Assembly (NCBI RefSeq): GCF_946190375.1
Contig: NZ_CAMIAF010000007.1
Coordinates: forward strand, 1 to 64,000
DNA: 64,000 bases
Reading direction: 5' to 3'
Source: Streptococcus mitis
Lineage (GTDB): Bacteria; Bacillota; Bacilli; Lactobacillales; Streptococcaceae
The translations under genes were made by a program, and so were the position numbers. Positions 29,867 to 40,161 of the stretch are shown in pieces (position 1 is the stretch's first letter; each line of letters begins with the position of its first letter). The notes beneath the pieces were generated by a model, which saw only the letters and a program-made list of their open reading frames with translations, made no database searches and was not told where the DNA came from.

Positions 29867-30077
29867 ATAGCGCTCCCTTAACATAAAAATATTTAACTGA
29901 TAAATGGTATAGTAGACTTTGTTTGATAACTATTTGACACAAGATTAGGTGGTCAGAAATTGAATTTTTAACATTCCAACTTAGCCATAGTTTTTAGTTC
30001 TCACATCTTTAAATCAGCTAAAACAATCTATAATATAGCATGTATATTATGGCTAGCAAAATGTCGAACAAGTCTAT

Positions 30078-31655
30078 TTATTTTATTCTATATTTTCCCA
30101 AATCAATTACTTGATTATAAACCGTTTCTGAATCAATATGATGAGCAACTTCAATCAAAATGATAGGCAACTGCAAAAGTAACTGGCGCACTTGATATGC
30201 ATTGTCCTTGTCTAAGGATGATGTAACCTCATCCGCCAACACAATGTCTTTTTGTCGAAGCAGACAGCGAACTAATTCAAGTCGTAAACGTTGTCCACCT
30301 GAAATGTTTTCTCCATTGTTTATCAGTTGATAATCCAAGATATTGGTGATTTCATTCGTTAAGCCAACTTGTTCTAGGCAACAGAGTAATTCTTTATCTG
30401 AAATCTCCTGTCCTAATGTTAAATTTTCTCGGATTGTCCCATGTCTGAAAAATGGATTCTGAGAGATATAAGCGATATTCCCTTGATAATGAGTAAATTC
30501 TCGACCTGATTTATCACGTACGATAATTCTACCACTATTCGGACTTATCTTTCCTGCTACCAACTGTAGGAGAGTTGACTTTCCGGTACCACTGGCTCCC
30601 TTTATTAAAACTTTACTTGGCTTAGTTAATCTAAGTGACAAATCATAAAAGAGCACTTGCTCTCCAACCTGTTTTGAAACGCCCTCCAAAACTAGCTCAG
30701 CTAAAGATTCGACTGTCGGATATGATGTTTCTAAACAAGATTCTTCCAATAATGAAAATATTTTTTCTTTCACTGTTTGCGATCGCTGTATATCAGATAT
30801 GCTATACATAATTCTTTGAATAGGTCCGCTAAGATTCATTGTAGCTATATACATAGAGACCAAACTAGCTGTTGTTAACTCTATACCACTCTTTTGTAAT
30901 AAAAGACCAAGTGCAAGAGGTAGTACCTGACTAAGGAATTCTAAAGGACCATTGAAAAAATAAACGACATTACTAGTCCATTCATTTTTCCAACGAGCAT
31001 TCTCGTAACACTCGTTGTTTTTTCTCATCTTAGCAAAGTTTTCTTTACTAGCACCATAAAAATATATCGTATCTGCTCCCTTAAAAAAATCTCCTACAGA
31101 TAGATGAAAAGCTTTTTGCATTTCCGAAAAATTTGCACCACTTTTCATTAAACGATTATTCATTACCCATTGAGGTAATGGTCGAAGAAAAGAAAACACG
31201 ATAAAAACAAGACCAAGCCAAAAATTTTGCACCAAAATAAAAACAATCGTTGTACAAAGTATAAAAACTCTTCCAACTATCATATCCAGGGGTAAAAAGA
31301 AGCGATTATAGAGCAGTTCCATATCTTGTGTAACAATTGAAACTTTTTCATCATATACAACGTTTTCTTTCAAAAATAGTTTCTTAATAAGCTGATCTTT
31401 TAAGCGAATTTGCAGATGACGCTGCAGATTATTACTGACAAAATTTGCTAGCAACATCGTACTATAAAAAAACAGGTGTAAACACAGGCCATATAAAACA
31501 AAGTATGAAATTGTACCAATTGTAAGTTGCTCTTCACGAATATTCAATAGCTTATCCAATAACAATGGCTTTATTAAAGCCATCCCGCTATTCAAAAGCA
31601 CTCCTATTAGAAAATAGATAAAAATATTAGTTTTAATGTATTTTAGAAATTTCAT
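30078..31655 (-). CDS. ABC exporter, fused membrane and ATPase domains
   Basis: 525 residues: an N-terminal six-helix exporter domain (to ~315), then an ATPase with Walker A GASGTGKST, signature NISGGQRLRLE, Walker B DIVLADEVTSSLD and a His switch in VAHHID. There is no C39 peptidase domain, so any peptide cargo would not be cleaved by it at a double-glycine. It should act as a homodimer. A weak ribosome-binding site (GATAGG) and a hairpin 35 bases upstream suggest lower expression than the small ORF ahead of it. Likely cargo: a peptide or hydrophobic compound; not determined. Confidence 0.8.
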   Translation of the reverse strand: MKFLKYIKTNIFIYFLIGVLLNSGMALIKPLLLDKLLNIREEQLTIGTISYFVLYGLCLHLFFYSTMLLANFVSNNLQRHLQIRLKDQLIKKLFLKENVVYDEKVSIVTQDMELLYNRFFLPLDMIVGRVFILCTTIVFILVQNFWLGLVFIVFSFLRPLPQWVMNNRLMKSGANFSEMQKAFHLSVGDFFKGADTIYFYGASKENFAKMRKNNECYENARWKNEWTSNVVYFFNGPLEFLSQVLPLALGLLLQKSGIELTTASLVSMYIATMNLSGPIQRIMYSISDIQRSQTVKEKIFSLLEESCLETSYPTVESLAELVLEGVSKQVGEQVLFYDLSLRLTKPSKVLIKGASGTGKSTLLQLVAGKISPNSGRIIVRDKSGREFTHYQGNIAYISQNPFFRHGTIRENLTLGQEISDKELLCCLEQVGLTNEITNILDYQLINNGENISGGQRLRLELVRCLLRQKDIVLADEVTSSLDKDNAYQVRQLLLQLPIILIEVAHHIDSETVYNQVIDLGKYRIK

Positions 31656-31689
31656 AAATAAGCCTATCTAAAAGAAAGCGAATAGATAT

Positions 31690-31737
31690 AAAAGCCTCAG
31701 TCTAAAAGTTATAAACAAATTAACTCCAACTGAGACT
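31690..31737 (-). terminator. Attenuator-like hairpin before the ABC exporter
   Basis: Minus-strand AGTCTCAGT pairs with ACTGAGGCT (one G-U) around an inner AGTTA/TAACT stem, followed by TTTTATAT. It lies between the 27-residue ORF and the exporter, the usual place for partial termination in small-peptide/transporter operons. Confidence 0.6.
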
Positions 31738-31775
31738 ATACAATAATTTAATTAACCTATATATGATGCTGTTTA

Positions 31776-31859
31776 TTAAAAGTGATTATTTTTACTATTG
31801 AAAAATAATTCTCCTGTTTCACTTTTCTTTCTTAAAATATATGTAGATAGAACTTGCAT
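31776..31859 (-). CDS. Candidate 27-residue peptide upstream of ABC exporter
   Basis: ATG 31859 has TTTGAGGT eight bases upstream. The product starts MQVLSTYILRKKSETG and ends FFNSKNNHF: basic middle, aromatic/polar tail, no Cys, no double-glycine. I do not recognise it. Position between rgg and an exporter, its own ribosome-binding site and the hairpin right after it argue for a real peptide gene; the small size argues for caution. Confidence 0.4.
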   Translation of the reverse strand: MQVLSTYILRKKSETGELFFNSKNNHF

Positions 31860-31913
31860 ATTAAATACCTCAAAATTCATAATTATGGTAACAATTTCGA
31901 AAAATCCTATCGC

Positions 31914-32003
31914 TCAAATACAATGAACTGATAAAACAACCGTAATTGAAATTTCTAAAGACAATTCTACCAAAATATTACTTCGAGATACCTCCTTTCC
32001 CAT
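31914..32003 (-). CDS. Candidate 29-residue ORF after rgg
   Basis: Frame begins MGKEVSRSNILVELSLEIS and ends LSVHCI; hydrophobic C-terminal half with a penultimate Cys. It begins nine bases after the rgg stop, but there is no good ribosome-binding site before the ATG; a strong AAGGAGG lies inside it and leads to no obvious start. Could equally be untranslated leader of the 27-residue ORF. Confidence 0.2.
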   Translation of the reverse strand: MGKEVSRSNILVELSLEISITVVLSVHCI

Positions 32004-32012
32004 ATCTGCACA

Positions 32013-32876
32013 CTACCCTTTATCTGCTAAAATTTTTTCTAAGTGCCTTTCATAATTCTTTGCCAAATGGTTACTTCCCGCTAATTTCATTGCTCCAACA
32101 CACTTCCTCATTTCAATAATTGCTTTGCAATTCGTCTCTTTTTTATAGCGATATAGATATTGGGCATACTGGAATACCAAGCGCTCATAAATTTCAGTTT
32201 CAGTGAAAAAGCATTGGTTTAATCGCTTTTCAAAATACAACGCATCAAGAAATTTTTCTCTTTCAATACATGTGATATATCCGTTTAATAGCATAGATGA
32301 AATCAGTCGTCTATTGTTTGGAATTTCTTTGTAGAAATCAGAACGTCTAGACATCTCTCTAGCCAACACCATGAAGACATCGTGTTTTAGGACATCTAAC
32401 GTATTTGAAAAAATCAATAATTCATAGTATCCCCAGTATTCAACACTAAATAGATAATCAGTTAGATAAGATAAATCATCACCAGAATAATAAGCTTCTC
32501 CCGATAAATCTTGTAAACGAATTTTTAATAAAATAATGTTAAGCTTATGAAATTTCTCTTGTTTAGAATCTGACTCTATCTGAGAATAAAGTAGTTTTTT
32601 CAACCCATCAACATCATGATTTGATACAAAATGCCTAACCTTTGATAAGAGTTCGTTCAGTTCATCACGATGAAAATCATGAACAGCATACATAAATTCA
32701 TCAATAGGCATGTTAATTTCATCCAAAATAGCCATAAATTTTGAAATGGTTAAATCAGTCTCTCCCTTTTCAAAACGTGAGAGCTGTGATGTTGATATAC
32801 CAGCTTTTTCGACATCTTTCAAGCGAAAACCTCTAGATTCTCGAAACTTTTTAAAAATTTCTCCAAATTTTTTCAT
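32013..32876 (-). CDS. Rgg/GadR/MutR-family transcriptional regulator
   Basis: 287 residues: an N-terminal XRE helix-turn-helix (FRLKDVEKAGISTSQLSRFEKG), then an alpha-helical repeat domain that in Rgg proteins binds a short hydrophobic pheromone. Length and layout fit Rgg. It is transcribed away from an SHP-like ORF (32967) across a 90-bp gap, the classic divergent rgg/shp arrangement, and it precedes the small-ORF/ABC/MFS genes it may control. The pheromone ORF is interrupted by TGA, so the circuit may be deaf, respond to a foreign peptide, or be constitutive. Confidence 0.85.
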   Translation of the reverse strand: MKKFGEIFKKFRESRGFRLKDVEKAGISTSQLSRFEKGETDLTISKFMAILDEINMPIDEFMYAVHDFHRDELNELLSKVRHFVSNHDVDGLKKLLYSQIESDSKQEKFHKLNIILLKIRLQDLSGEAYYSGDDLSYLTDYLFSVEYWGYYELLIFSNTLDVLKHDVFMVLAREMSRRSDFYKEIPNNRRLISSMLLNGYITCIEREKFLDALYFEKRLNQCFFTETEIYERLVFQYAQYLYRYKKETNCKAIIEMRKCVGAMKLAGSNHLAKNYERHLEKILADKG

Positions 32877-32966
32877 AGCATCTCTCCAACAAGCATATAT
32901 GGGAATAGTTTTTAATTTTTAATATTTTAGCATAAAATAGAAGAAAATAAAAGTGAGGTATTTCAC

Positions 32967-33038
32967 ATGAAAAAACAAAAACTATTGCCTTTATTATTCC
33001 TAATTTTATGAGGAATTATGATTATCGTTGTTGGCTAG
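32967..33038 (+). pseudogene. SHP-type pheromone precursor interrupted by TGA at codon 15
   Basis: AGTGAGGT precedes ATG 32967. Reading: MKKQKLLPLLFLIL, then TGA (33009-33011), then GIMIIVVG and TAG. Ignoring the TGA, the product is 23 residues with a Lys-rich start, hydrophobic core and a GI-I-IVVG tail, the length and pattern of short hydrophobic peptides for Rgg regulators (from memory, S. thermophilus SHP1358 ends EGIIVIVVG). The TGA falls where an acidic residue normally begins the mature pheromone. Read as a nonsense-inactivated shp; readthrough is not excluded. Confidence 0.65.
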
Positions 33039-33079
33039 TACTAAGAAGTTAGTTATTAGAATACTTACATCTTCAATCG

Positions 33080-33200
33080 AAAAAGAGACTGGGAAAAAGT
33101 CTTAAAATCAAAAAACGCATAGTATCAGGTGTTGAAAAACTTGATACTATGTGTTTTATTGTGAGAAGATTTACTGTATTTTTTGCTGAAATTGAGCTCT
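33080..33200. repeat. Dispersed hairpin repeat, copy 3
   Basis: Best-preserved copy: GAGACTGGGAAAAAGTC, then CTTAAAATCAAAAAACG, then a long stem (CATAGTATCA / TTGATACTATG) and TTTTATTGTGAGAAG. On the plus strand it lies ~80 bp after the shp ORF and could terminate its message. Opposite orientation to the copy at 28570. Confidence 0.8.
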
Positions 33201-33233
33201 CGCCTAAGCTCTATCAAAATAATTGTTTTCTAA

Positions 33234-33382
33234 TACTCTTCGAAAATCAAATTCAAACCGTGTCAACGTCGCCTTGCCGTATATATGTGACTGACTTCGT
33301 CAGTCTTATCTGCAACCTCAAAACATTGTTTTGAGCAACCTGCGGCTAGTTTCCTAGTTTGCTCTTTGATTTTCATTGAGTA
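33234..33382 (+). repeat. BOX element (A-B-C, one B unit)
   Basis: Starts TACTCTTCGAAAATC (boxA), has GACTGACTTCGTCAGTC and AACCTCAAAACATTGTTTTG (boxB), and ends with CAACCTGCGGCTAGTTTCC and TTTGATTTTCATTGAGTA (boxC). BOX elements are dispersed RNA-structured repeats of pneumococcus and close relatives. This copy ends 4 bases from the glpF stop codon and, on the minus strand, would form the 3' end of the glp message. Confidence 0.92.
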
Positions 33383-33386
33383 TAAA

Positions 33387-34091
33387 CTAGAAAAGTGAGA
33401 ATACAAGCACGGCCAAGGCTGCACCGATAACAGGTCCCACAACTGGAATCCAAGCATAAGACCAGTCTCCGTCTCCCTTGTTTGAAATTGGCAAGATACT
33501 GTGCATGATACGAGGTCCAAGGTCACGCGCAGGGTTCAAGGCATAACCTGTTGTCCCACCTAGTGATAGACCGATACCGACAATCAAAGTACCCACTGCA
33601 AAGGTTCCGATACCTGCCTGAAAATCGTAAAGACCCAAAGAAAAGATTGTTAATACCAATACAAAAGTTCCTAGGATTTCACTAATCAAGTTTGATACAG
33701 TATCTTTGATAGCTGGTCCTGTGCTGAAAGTAGCCAAAATATTGCCTGCATTTTCTTCAGCCTCATAATGCGGTTTGAATTGCAACCAAACCAAAATCTG
33801 ACCGAGCATAGCCCCTGCGAACTGGGCTAAGATATAAGGCAAAACGGAAGTCCAAGGCAAACCACCTTTTAAGGCCACACCGATGGTCACAGCTGGGTTT
33901 AAATGAGCTGGACTGAGCTTGCCAGATACAAATACTGCAACCGCAACTGCAATTCCCCACCCCATAGTAATCACAATCCAACCTGAGCTGTTGCTCTTGG
34001 TTTTTGGAAGAACCACACCAGCAACTACACCATTTCCTAGAAGAATCAGGATTAAAGTCCCTAAAAATTCTCCAAATAATTCATTCATCAT
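33387..34091 (-). CDS. glpF: Glycerol uptake facilitator (aquaglyceroporin) GlpF
   Basis: 234 residues from ATG 34091 (GGAG eight bases upstream; the long upstream extension of the frame is untranslated leader, and a second ATG follows at 34088). Six membrane helices with the two half-helix motifs, LNPAVTIGV and LNPARDLGP; the Arg-bearing second NPA with neighbouring Asp marks the glycerol-permeable type. Third gene of glpK-glpO-glpF, separated from glpO by a hairpin. Confidence 0.94.
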   Translation of the reverse strand: MMNELFGEFLGTLILILLGNGVVAGVVLPKTKSNSSGWIVITMGWGIAVAVAVFVSGKLSPAHLNPAVTIGVALKGGLPWTSVLPYILAQFAGAMLGQILVWLQFKPHYEAEENAGNILATFSTGPAIKDTVSNLISEILGTFVLVLTIFSLGLYDFQAGIGTFAVGTLIVGIGLSLGGTTGYALNPARDLGPRIMHSILPISNKGDGDWSYAWIPVVGPVIGAALAVLVFSLF

Positions 34092-34099
34092 CTTTCTGT

Positions 34100-34150
34100 C
34101 TCCATTAAAAAGAAGGGGCGGGCGACAAGGAGTCCTGCCCTCCACCTCTT
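34100..34150 (-). terminator. Hairpin between glpO and glpF
   Basis: Minus-strand GC-rich imperfect stem (GGGCAGGACTCC...GCCC) ending CCCCTTCTTTTT. It probably reduces but does not abolish readthrough into glpF. Confidence 0.5.
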
Positions 34151-34160
34151 TTCCTTTTTC

Positions 34161-35987
34161 TTAATTTTTTAATTCTACTAAATCGTTGTTAGCAAGAGCT
34201 GCTTCAACATCCGCACGGTAAGCTGCTTTTTCCTCTTCTGTCCAGTCATAGAATCGTCCCATTTCATCCAAAACTGGCTCAACGATGCTATCCAAACTAT
34301 CACGCATAAAGAGCATATGGTTGGTACGACGAAGAAGGAAGTCAACTGGGCTAAGAGCCAACTCATTGCGCATTGCATAGTGAAGGGACAAGGTATCAGC
34401 CAAGCTGAGTCCTGGCGCTTGTTCCAAGCTGTGAGCGAGAGCAAAGACCTTCGGTGCATTTGAACCGTAAAGATTTGCTAGGTAATGAGCTTCCTTGCTA
34501 TCCAAACCACGTGACACTCCAAGTTGCGCAAAGGCTTCGATTTCTGAATCCACATTTGCTGGGTTCAATTCCCCACCTGAAACAGGGTAAGTCTTAGAGT
34601 TGATGAGTTTAAAGCTGCGGTCAAATTCTGCTTTGAGAATGTCAACCACGCGCTCCATAGCTCCTTCAGCCATCTTACGGTAGTCTGTGATTTTACCACC
34701 AGCAAGGGTTAAAAGGCCATTGTCATCACGATCCAAACTAGACCCACGAGAAACTGCAGATGGATCCAAATGCTTCTCAGATGTGCTACTTTCAAGCTTG
34801 CTGACAACAGATTCAACATCTTCACGCGTTTTTTCTTTAGAGAGATAAGATTCAACAGTCGCAATCAAGTTGTTAAAGCTTTCATCACTGATGGTTCCGT
34901 TATTTCCTCCATTGTAGTCAGAAGCGCTATTGCCTGCGATCAATGGACGAAGACCTGCCCAGCTGCTTTCGATATCATCAATGGTAATGTTGGCTTCTGG
35001 GAAGCGGTTGTTGACAATGCCAAGTAGATAATCTACATCTTCCTGAGTTACTTTTGGATGTTCCAAATCACCTGTGTAGTCTGTATCAGTTGTACCAAAG
35101 TAAGTCTTGTTTTCACGTGGGAGAACAAAGACCATACGACCGTCACCCAAACCTGTGTCAAAGTAAACTGGCTGTGAAACCTTAATCTTGCTTGAATCCA
35201 CGACTAGGTGAACTCCCTTAGTTGGGCGCATTTGTGAGAATTGGGTTCCCTTATTAGACAAATTGCGTACCTTGTCGCTCCAAGGACCTGTTGTGTTAAT
35301 CACCAGACGCGCCTTGATTTCAAAGGCTTGGTCTGTCAAGAGATCACGCGCTACAACACCTGTAATCTTGCTACTTTCGTCAAAGAGGAAGCCTTCTGCC
35401 TTAACGTGGTTAGCAATGAGGGCACCGTCTTGGTTAGCACGTTTGATGTTTTCGATCACGAGTCGCGCATCGTTGTTACGGAAGTCAAGGTAAACCCCAC
35501 CTCCTACCAAACCTTCTTTCTTCAAGTTTGGTTGGCGTTCCAAGACTTCTTCCTTGCTCAAAACCTTGTTTGCAGCTGGTGTGTTGTTAACTCCTGCCAA
35601 AAGGTCGTACAAATCCATAGCTACTTTAAGACGGAAGAGGCTAAAGGTCGCTCCATCCTCATCGTAAACTGGCAAGAGCATTGGGTCCGGTTTTGGAATG
35701 TGTGGTGCGATTTGTTGAACCACTGCACGTTCAGAAACCGTATCTGATACAACTTCTACGTCAAATTGTTTGAGGTAACGAAGACCTCCGTGAACTAATT
35801 TTGTTGAACGGCTGGATGTTCCTTCTGCGAAGTCCTGCATTTCAATCAAACCAGTATCTAGACCACTAGCTGCTGCCTGCAAGGCTACACCAGCACCTGT
35901 AATTCCCCCACCGATAATCAAGAGGTCCAAGGTACGTTCCTGCATTTTTTTAATTGATAATTCACGTGTTTTCTTTGAAAATTCCAT
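34161..35987 (-). CDS. glpO: Alpha-glycerophosphate oxidase GlpO
   Basis: 608 residues. The FAD-binding Rossmann motif is LLIGGGITGAGVALQAA near residue 25; GTSSRSTKLVHGGLRYL is the conserved GlpD/GlpO block. It oxidises sn-glycerol-3-phosphate with O2 to dihydroxyacetone phosphate, releasing hydrogen peroxide. The ~50-residue insertion around 350-400 (ESYLSKEKTREDVESV) is typical of the oxidase rather than the dehydrogenase. It lies 41 bases after glpK. Confidence 0.96.
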   Translation of the reverse strand: MEFSKKTRELSIKKMQERTLDLLIIGGGITGAGVALQAAASGLDTGLIEMQDFAEGTSSRSTKLVHGGLRYLKQFDVEVVSDTVSERAVVQQIAPHIPKPDPMLLPVYDEDGATFSLFRLKVAMDLYDLLAGVNNTPAANKVLSKEEVLERQPNLKKEGLVGGGVYLDFRNNDARLVIENIKRANQDGALIANHVKAEGFLFDESSKITGVVARDLLTDQAFEIKARLVINTTGPWSDKVRNLSNKGTQFSQMRPTKGVHLVVDSSKIKVSQPVYFDTGLGDGRMVFVLPRENKTYFGTTDTDYTGDLEHPKVTQEDVDYLLGIVNNRFPEANITIDDIESSWAGLRPLIAGNSASDYNGGNNGTISDESFNNLIATVESYLSKEKTREDVESVVSKLESSTSEKHLDPSAVSRGSSLDRDDNGLLTLAGGKITDYRKMAEGAMERVVDILKAEFDRSFKLINSKTYPVSGGELNPANVDSEIEAFAQLGVSRGLDSKEAHYLANLYGSNAPKVFALAHSLEQAPGLSLADTLSLHYAMRNELALSPVDFLLRRTNHMLFMRDSLDSIVEPVLDEMGRFYDWTEEEKAAYRADVEAALANNDLVELKN

Positions 35988-36028
35988 ATTTACACACTTT
36001 CTAACTAAGTTGCTTTATTCTTCCAGTA

Positions 36029-37615
<1,587 letters not shown>

Positions 37616-37696
37616 TCATCAACTTTTTTTAATTTTTTAAAAAATGTGAGGAGATTGTGTGAATTTCACAAAAAAGACCTGGAACAACCAAGCCTT

Positions 37697-39124
37697 TTAA
37701 GTGAATAATAACTGACGAATCCCTGCCAAATCTTCCATATCCAAGTCGTTTTTTAAATAATAAACTGGGGTCTGTTCCTTCTTATGAATCGGGTTATTGG
37801 TAACCAGCAAATCATAATGCCGAGTACAATCATAGGCTTCAATGGCGATAAAACGATTGTATTCCAAATACCGTTTCAAAATGGCTGCCATCCTTGAAAA
37901 GACAAGAAAACCTGATGTCAAATCCAGACCAATCCGCATATGCTGGCCACCGTTTTCAGCCATATATTCGATCAACTGGAGCCATTCCCAGAGAATTTTC
38001 TTATCCAAATCCGTCCCCTGCTGAAAGGCAGGTAGAGCATGAAAAATCTCCTCTGCCGTTCCCCTAAAATCATGTTCCATCAACAAATAAGGATGACGAT
38101 TCTCTAACTGGTACTTGTAGCGGTCCTGTAAAATATAGCCCTTATAGAGATAGACTTGAGCACAAAGCTGACTGAGTTCATAGGTAACGTGATCCTCTGT
38201 ATAATCACCTAGCAACTCCTCCTTCTTCATTTTTTGAATCAATTGCGTCAGTAAATCTGCCAACTGCCCTCCAAAACCAAGGATATATTCCATTGTATGA
38301 AGAGGAAGAATGCGATGGGATAGGAGGAAAGAGAAGAATATCATCATCTCACCATCCTCAGTTCCTAGAGGAAGGTGTTGCCCGGCAAAAAAGGAAGGAG
38401 CCTTTCTCAGCAAACGAAGATAGAAAATATTGTCAAAATACCCTCGCATTTTTTCTTCTATCACTTGGAACTGACAGGCATTAACCCGAAGACGCTGTTG
38501 ACTGATGTGAGCCCATAGAACCAAGTCTAACTTCTGCCCCGAAGACAAACTCGCACCGCAGATTTCTTCTAGTGTAGCAACTTCCTGTTTTCTCTCTGGT
38601 TTCTGCATGTGGCCTTCCCATTCCTGACTGGACCAAACCTTACGGAAAAGACAGAAATAGAAATAGCGAATCTGATGCTCTGGACCTCGCCAACGTCCAT
38701 TTTGGATGGATAAGTCAAATTCTGACAAAATCTGATTTAAACTAGCTAAGTTGCGACCAAGTGTAGCCTCGCTAATCATCAATTCTTGAGCCAGTTGATG
38801 GGCCAAAAACTGTTGATGGTAGAGAAGATAGACTAAAATTTGGTATTTAACAGCATTCTCCAAAAACAAGCTCCGAATATCTCTCCCCTTGGTAGCTGCA
38901 CCGATTGACAGACGCAGATTTTCATCTTCAAAGGAGATATTCAGATCTAAACCACTATCCAAAGCCTTATCATTGAGCAGGGTGACATATTTAGTTAGGG
39001 TTGCTTTTGAAAATCCTGTTTCCTCCATTACAACCTTGACAGTCGTCTGAGACTCTTGTAATAGAAAGGAAAGGATTGAAAATTGGCCAGATTCAGCCTT
39101 TTCCATCAAATCTCCTAAATACAT
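37697..39124 (-). CDS. Mga-like transcriptional regulator
   Basis: 475 residues. Two N-terminal helix-turn-helix units: residues ~10-60 ([21 protein letters not shown]) and ~95-145 ([21 protein letters not shown]), the Mga/MgrA layout, then a long helical domain resembling the PRD-like and EIIB-like parts of that family. It sits just upstream of glpK on the same strand, and in pneumococcus a regulator of this kind holds the same position, so control of glycerol genes is plausible but not shown. Start ATG 39124 has AAAGGGG; an internal ATG six codons on (with GGAG) is an alternative. Confidence 0.75.
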   Translation of the reverse strand: MYLGDLMEKAESGQFSILSFLLQESQTTVKVVMEETGFSKATLTKYVTLLNDKALDSGLDLNISFEDENLRLSIGAATKGRDIRSLFLENAVKYQILVYLLYHQQFLAHQLAQELMISEATLGRNLASLNQILSEFDLSIQNGRWRGPEHQIRYFYFCLFRKVWSSQEWEGHMQKPERKQEVATLEEICGASLSSGQKLDLVLWAHISQQRLRVNACQFQVIEEKMRGYFDNIFYLRLLRKAPSFFAGQHLPLGTEDGEMMIFFSFLLSHRILPLHTMEYILGFGGQLADLLTQLIQKMKKEELLGDYTEDHVTYELSQLCAQVYLYKGYILQDRYKYQLENRHPYLLMEHDFRGTAEEIFHALPAFQQGTDLDKKILWEWLQLIEYMAENGGQHMRIGLDLTSGFLVFSRMAAILKRYLEYNRFIAIEAYDCTRHYDLLVTNNPIHKKEQTPVYYLKNDLDMEDLAGIRQLLFT

Positions 39125-39272
39125 TTGTTACCCCTTTCATTTTCTACCTTAAGCATAGCATAAATCTTACAAATGCTGAAATAATCTGTTTCTCTTTTTA
39201 TTTACCTGCTGATTTCCTGGTCCATTATCCTGAAAATCAGCAAACACACGGCTCCCCATTTGAGCATTTTTA

Positions 39273-39281
39273 TGCTAAAAT
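39273..39281 (+). promoter_or_regulatory. Extended -10 of hslO, close to the start codon
   Basis: TGCTAAAAT ends seven bases before the ATG at 39289, and no ribosome-binding site lies between. The message would begin at or next to the A of ATG. Confidence 0.5.
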
Positions 39282-39288
39282 AGTAGCT

Positions 39289-40161
39289 ATGGATAAAATT
39301 ATTAAAACTATATCAGAAAGCGGAGCCTTTCGTGCTTTTGTCCTTGATAGCACGGAAACCGTCCGCACTGCTCAAGAAAAACACCAAACCCAAGCTAGCT
39401 CAACTGTAGCGCTTGGTCGAACTCTTATCGCTAGCCAGATTCTCGTAGCCAATGAAAAAGGAAATACTAAACTAACAGTTAAGGTGCTGGGCTCTAGCTC
39501 TCTTGGTGCCATTATCACGGTCGCTGATACCAAGGGGAACGTCAAAGGCTACGTTCAAAATCCTGGTGTTGACATCAAAAAGACTGCAACTGGTGAAGTT
39601 CTAGTCGGACCTTTTGTTGGAAACGGTCAATTCCTCGTTATCACAGACTACGGTACTGGAAATCCTTACAACTCTATGACTCCCCTTATCTCTGGAGAAA
39701 TTGGTGAAGACCTTGCCTTTTACCTGACTGAAAGCCAACAAACACCTTCAGCAGTCGGCCTCAATGTCCTTTTGGACGAGGAAGACAAGGTCAAGGTTGC
39801 AGGTGGTTTCCTAGTTCAAGTCTTGCCAGGAGCCAAGGAAGAAGAGATTGCTCGCTTTGAAAAACGCATCCAAGAAATGCCAGCTATCTCAACCCTTCTG
39901 GAAAGTGAAGACCATATCGAAGCCCTCCTCAAGGCTATCTACGGTGACGAGGCCTACAAGCTTCTTTCTGAAGAAGAAATCCGTTTCCAATGTGACTGTA
40001 GCCATGAACGCTTTATGAACGCTCTTGCCAGCCTTCCAAGCTCAGACCTACAGGAAATGAAAGAGGAAGACCACGGGGCAGAAATCACTTGTCAATTCTG
40101 CCAAACTACTTACAACTTTGATGAAAACGACCTGGAGGAACTCATTCGTGACAAATCTTAA
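39289..40161 (+). CDS. hslO: Redox-regulated chaperone Hsp33
   Basis: 290 residues from ATG 39289 ([20 protein letters not shown]); the upstream extension of the frame is the divergent promoter region. C-terminal zinc/redox cysteines CDCSHERF and CQFC, disulfide-bonded on oxidation to activate the holdase. Overlaps dusB by 14 bases. Likely leaderless. Confidence 0.95.
   Translation: MDKIIKTISESGAFRAFVLDSTETVRTAQEKHQTQASSTVALGRTLIASQILVANEKGNTKLTVKVLGSSSLGAIITVADTKGNVKGYVQNPGVDIKKTATGEVLVGPFVGNGQFLVITDYGTGNPYNSMTPLISGEIGEDLAFYLTESQQTPSAVGLNVLLDEEDKVKVAGGFLVQVLPGAKEEEIARFEKRIQEMPAISTLLESEDHIEALLKAIYGDEAYKLLSEEEIRFQCDCSHERFMNALASLPSSDLQEMKEEDHGAEITCQFCQTTYNFDENDLEELIRDKS

Noticed and set aside
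29884-30077. Palindrome ATAATAT...ATATTAT between the ABC and MFS genes as a terminator
   Set aside because: Purely AT stem without a following T-run; unlikely to stop transcription.
35241-35747. 168-codon plus-strand frame within glpO
   Set aside because: Antisense of the conserved FAD oxidase; Cys-rich odd composition and no start signal.
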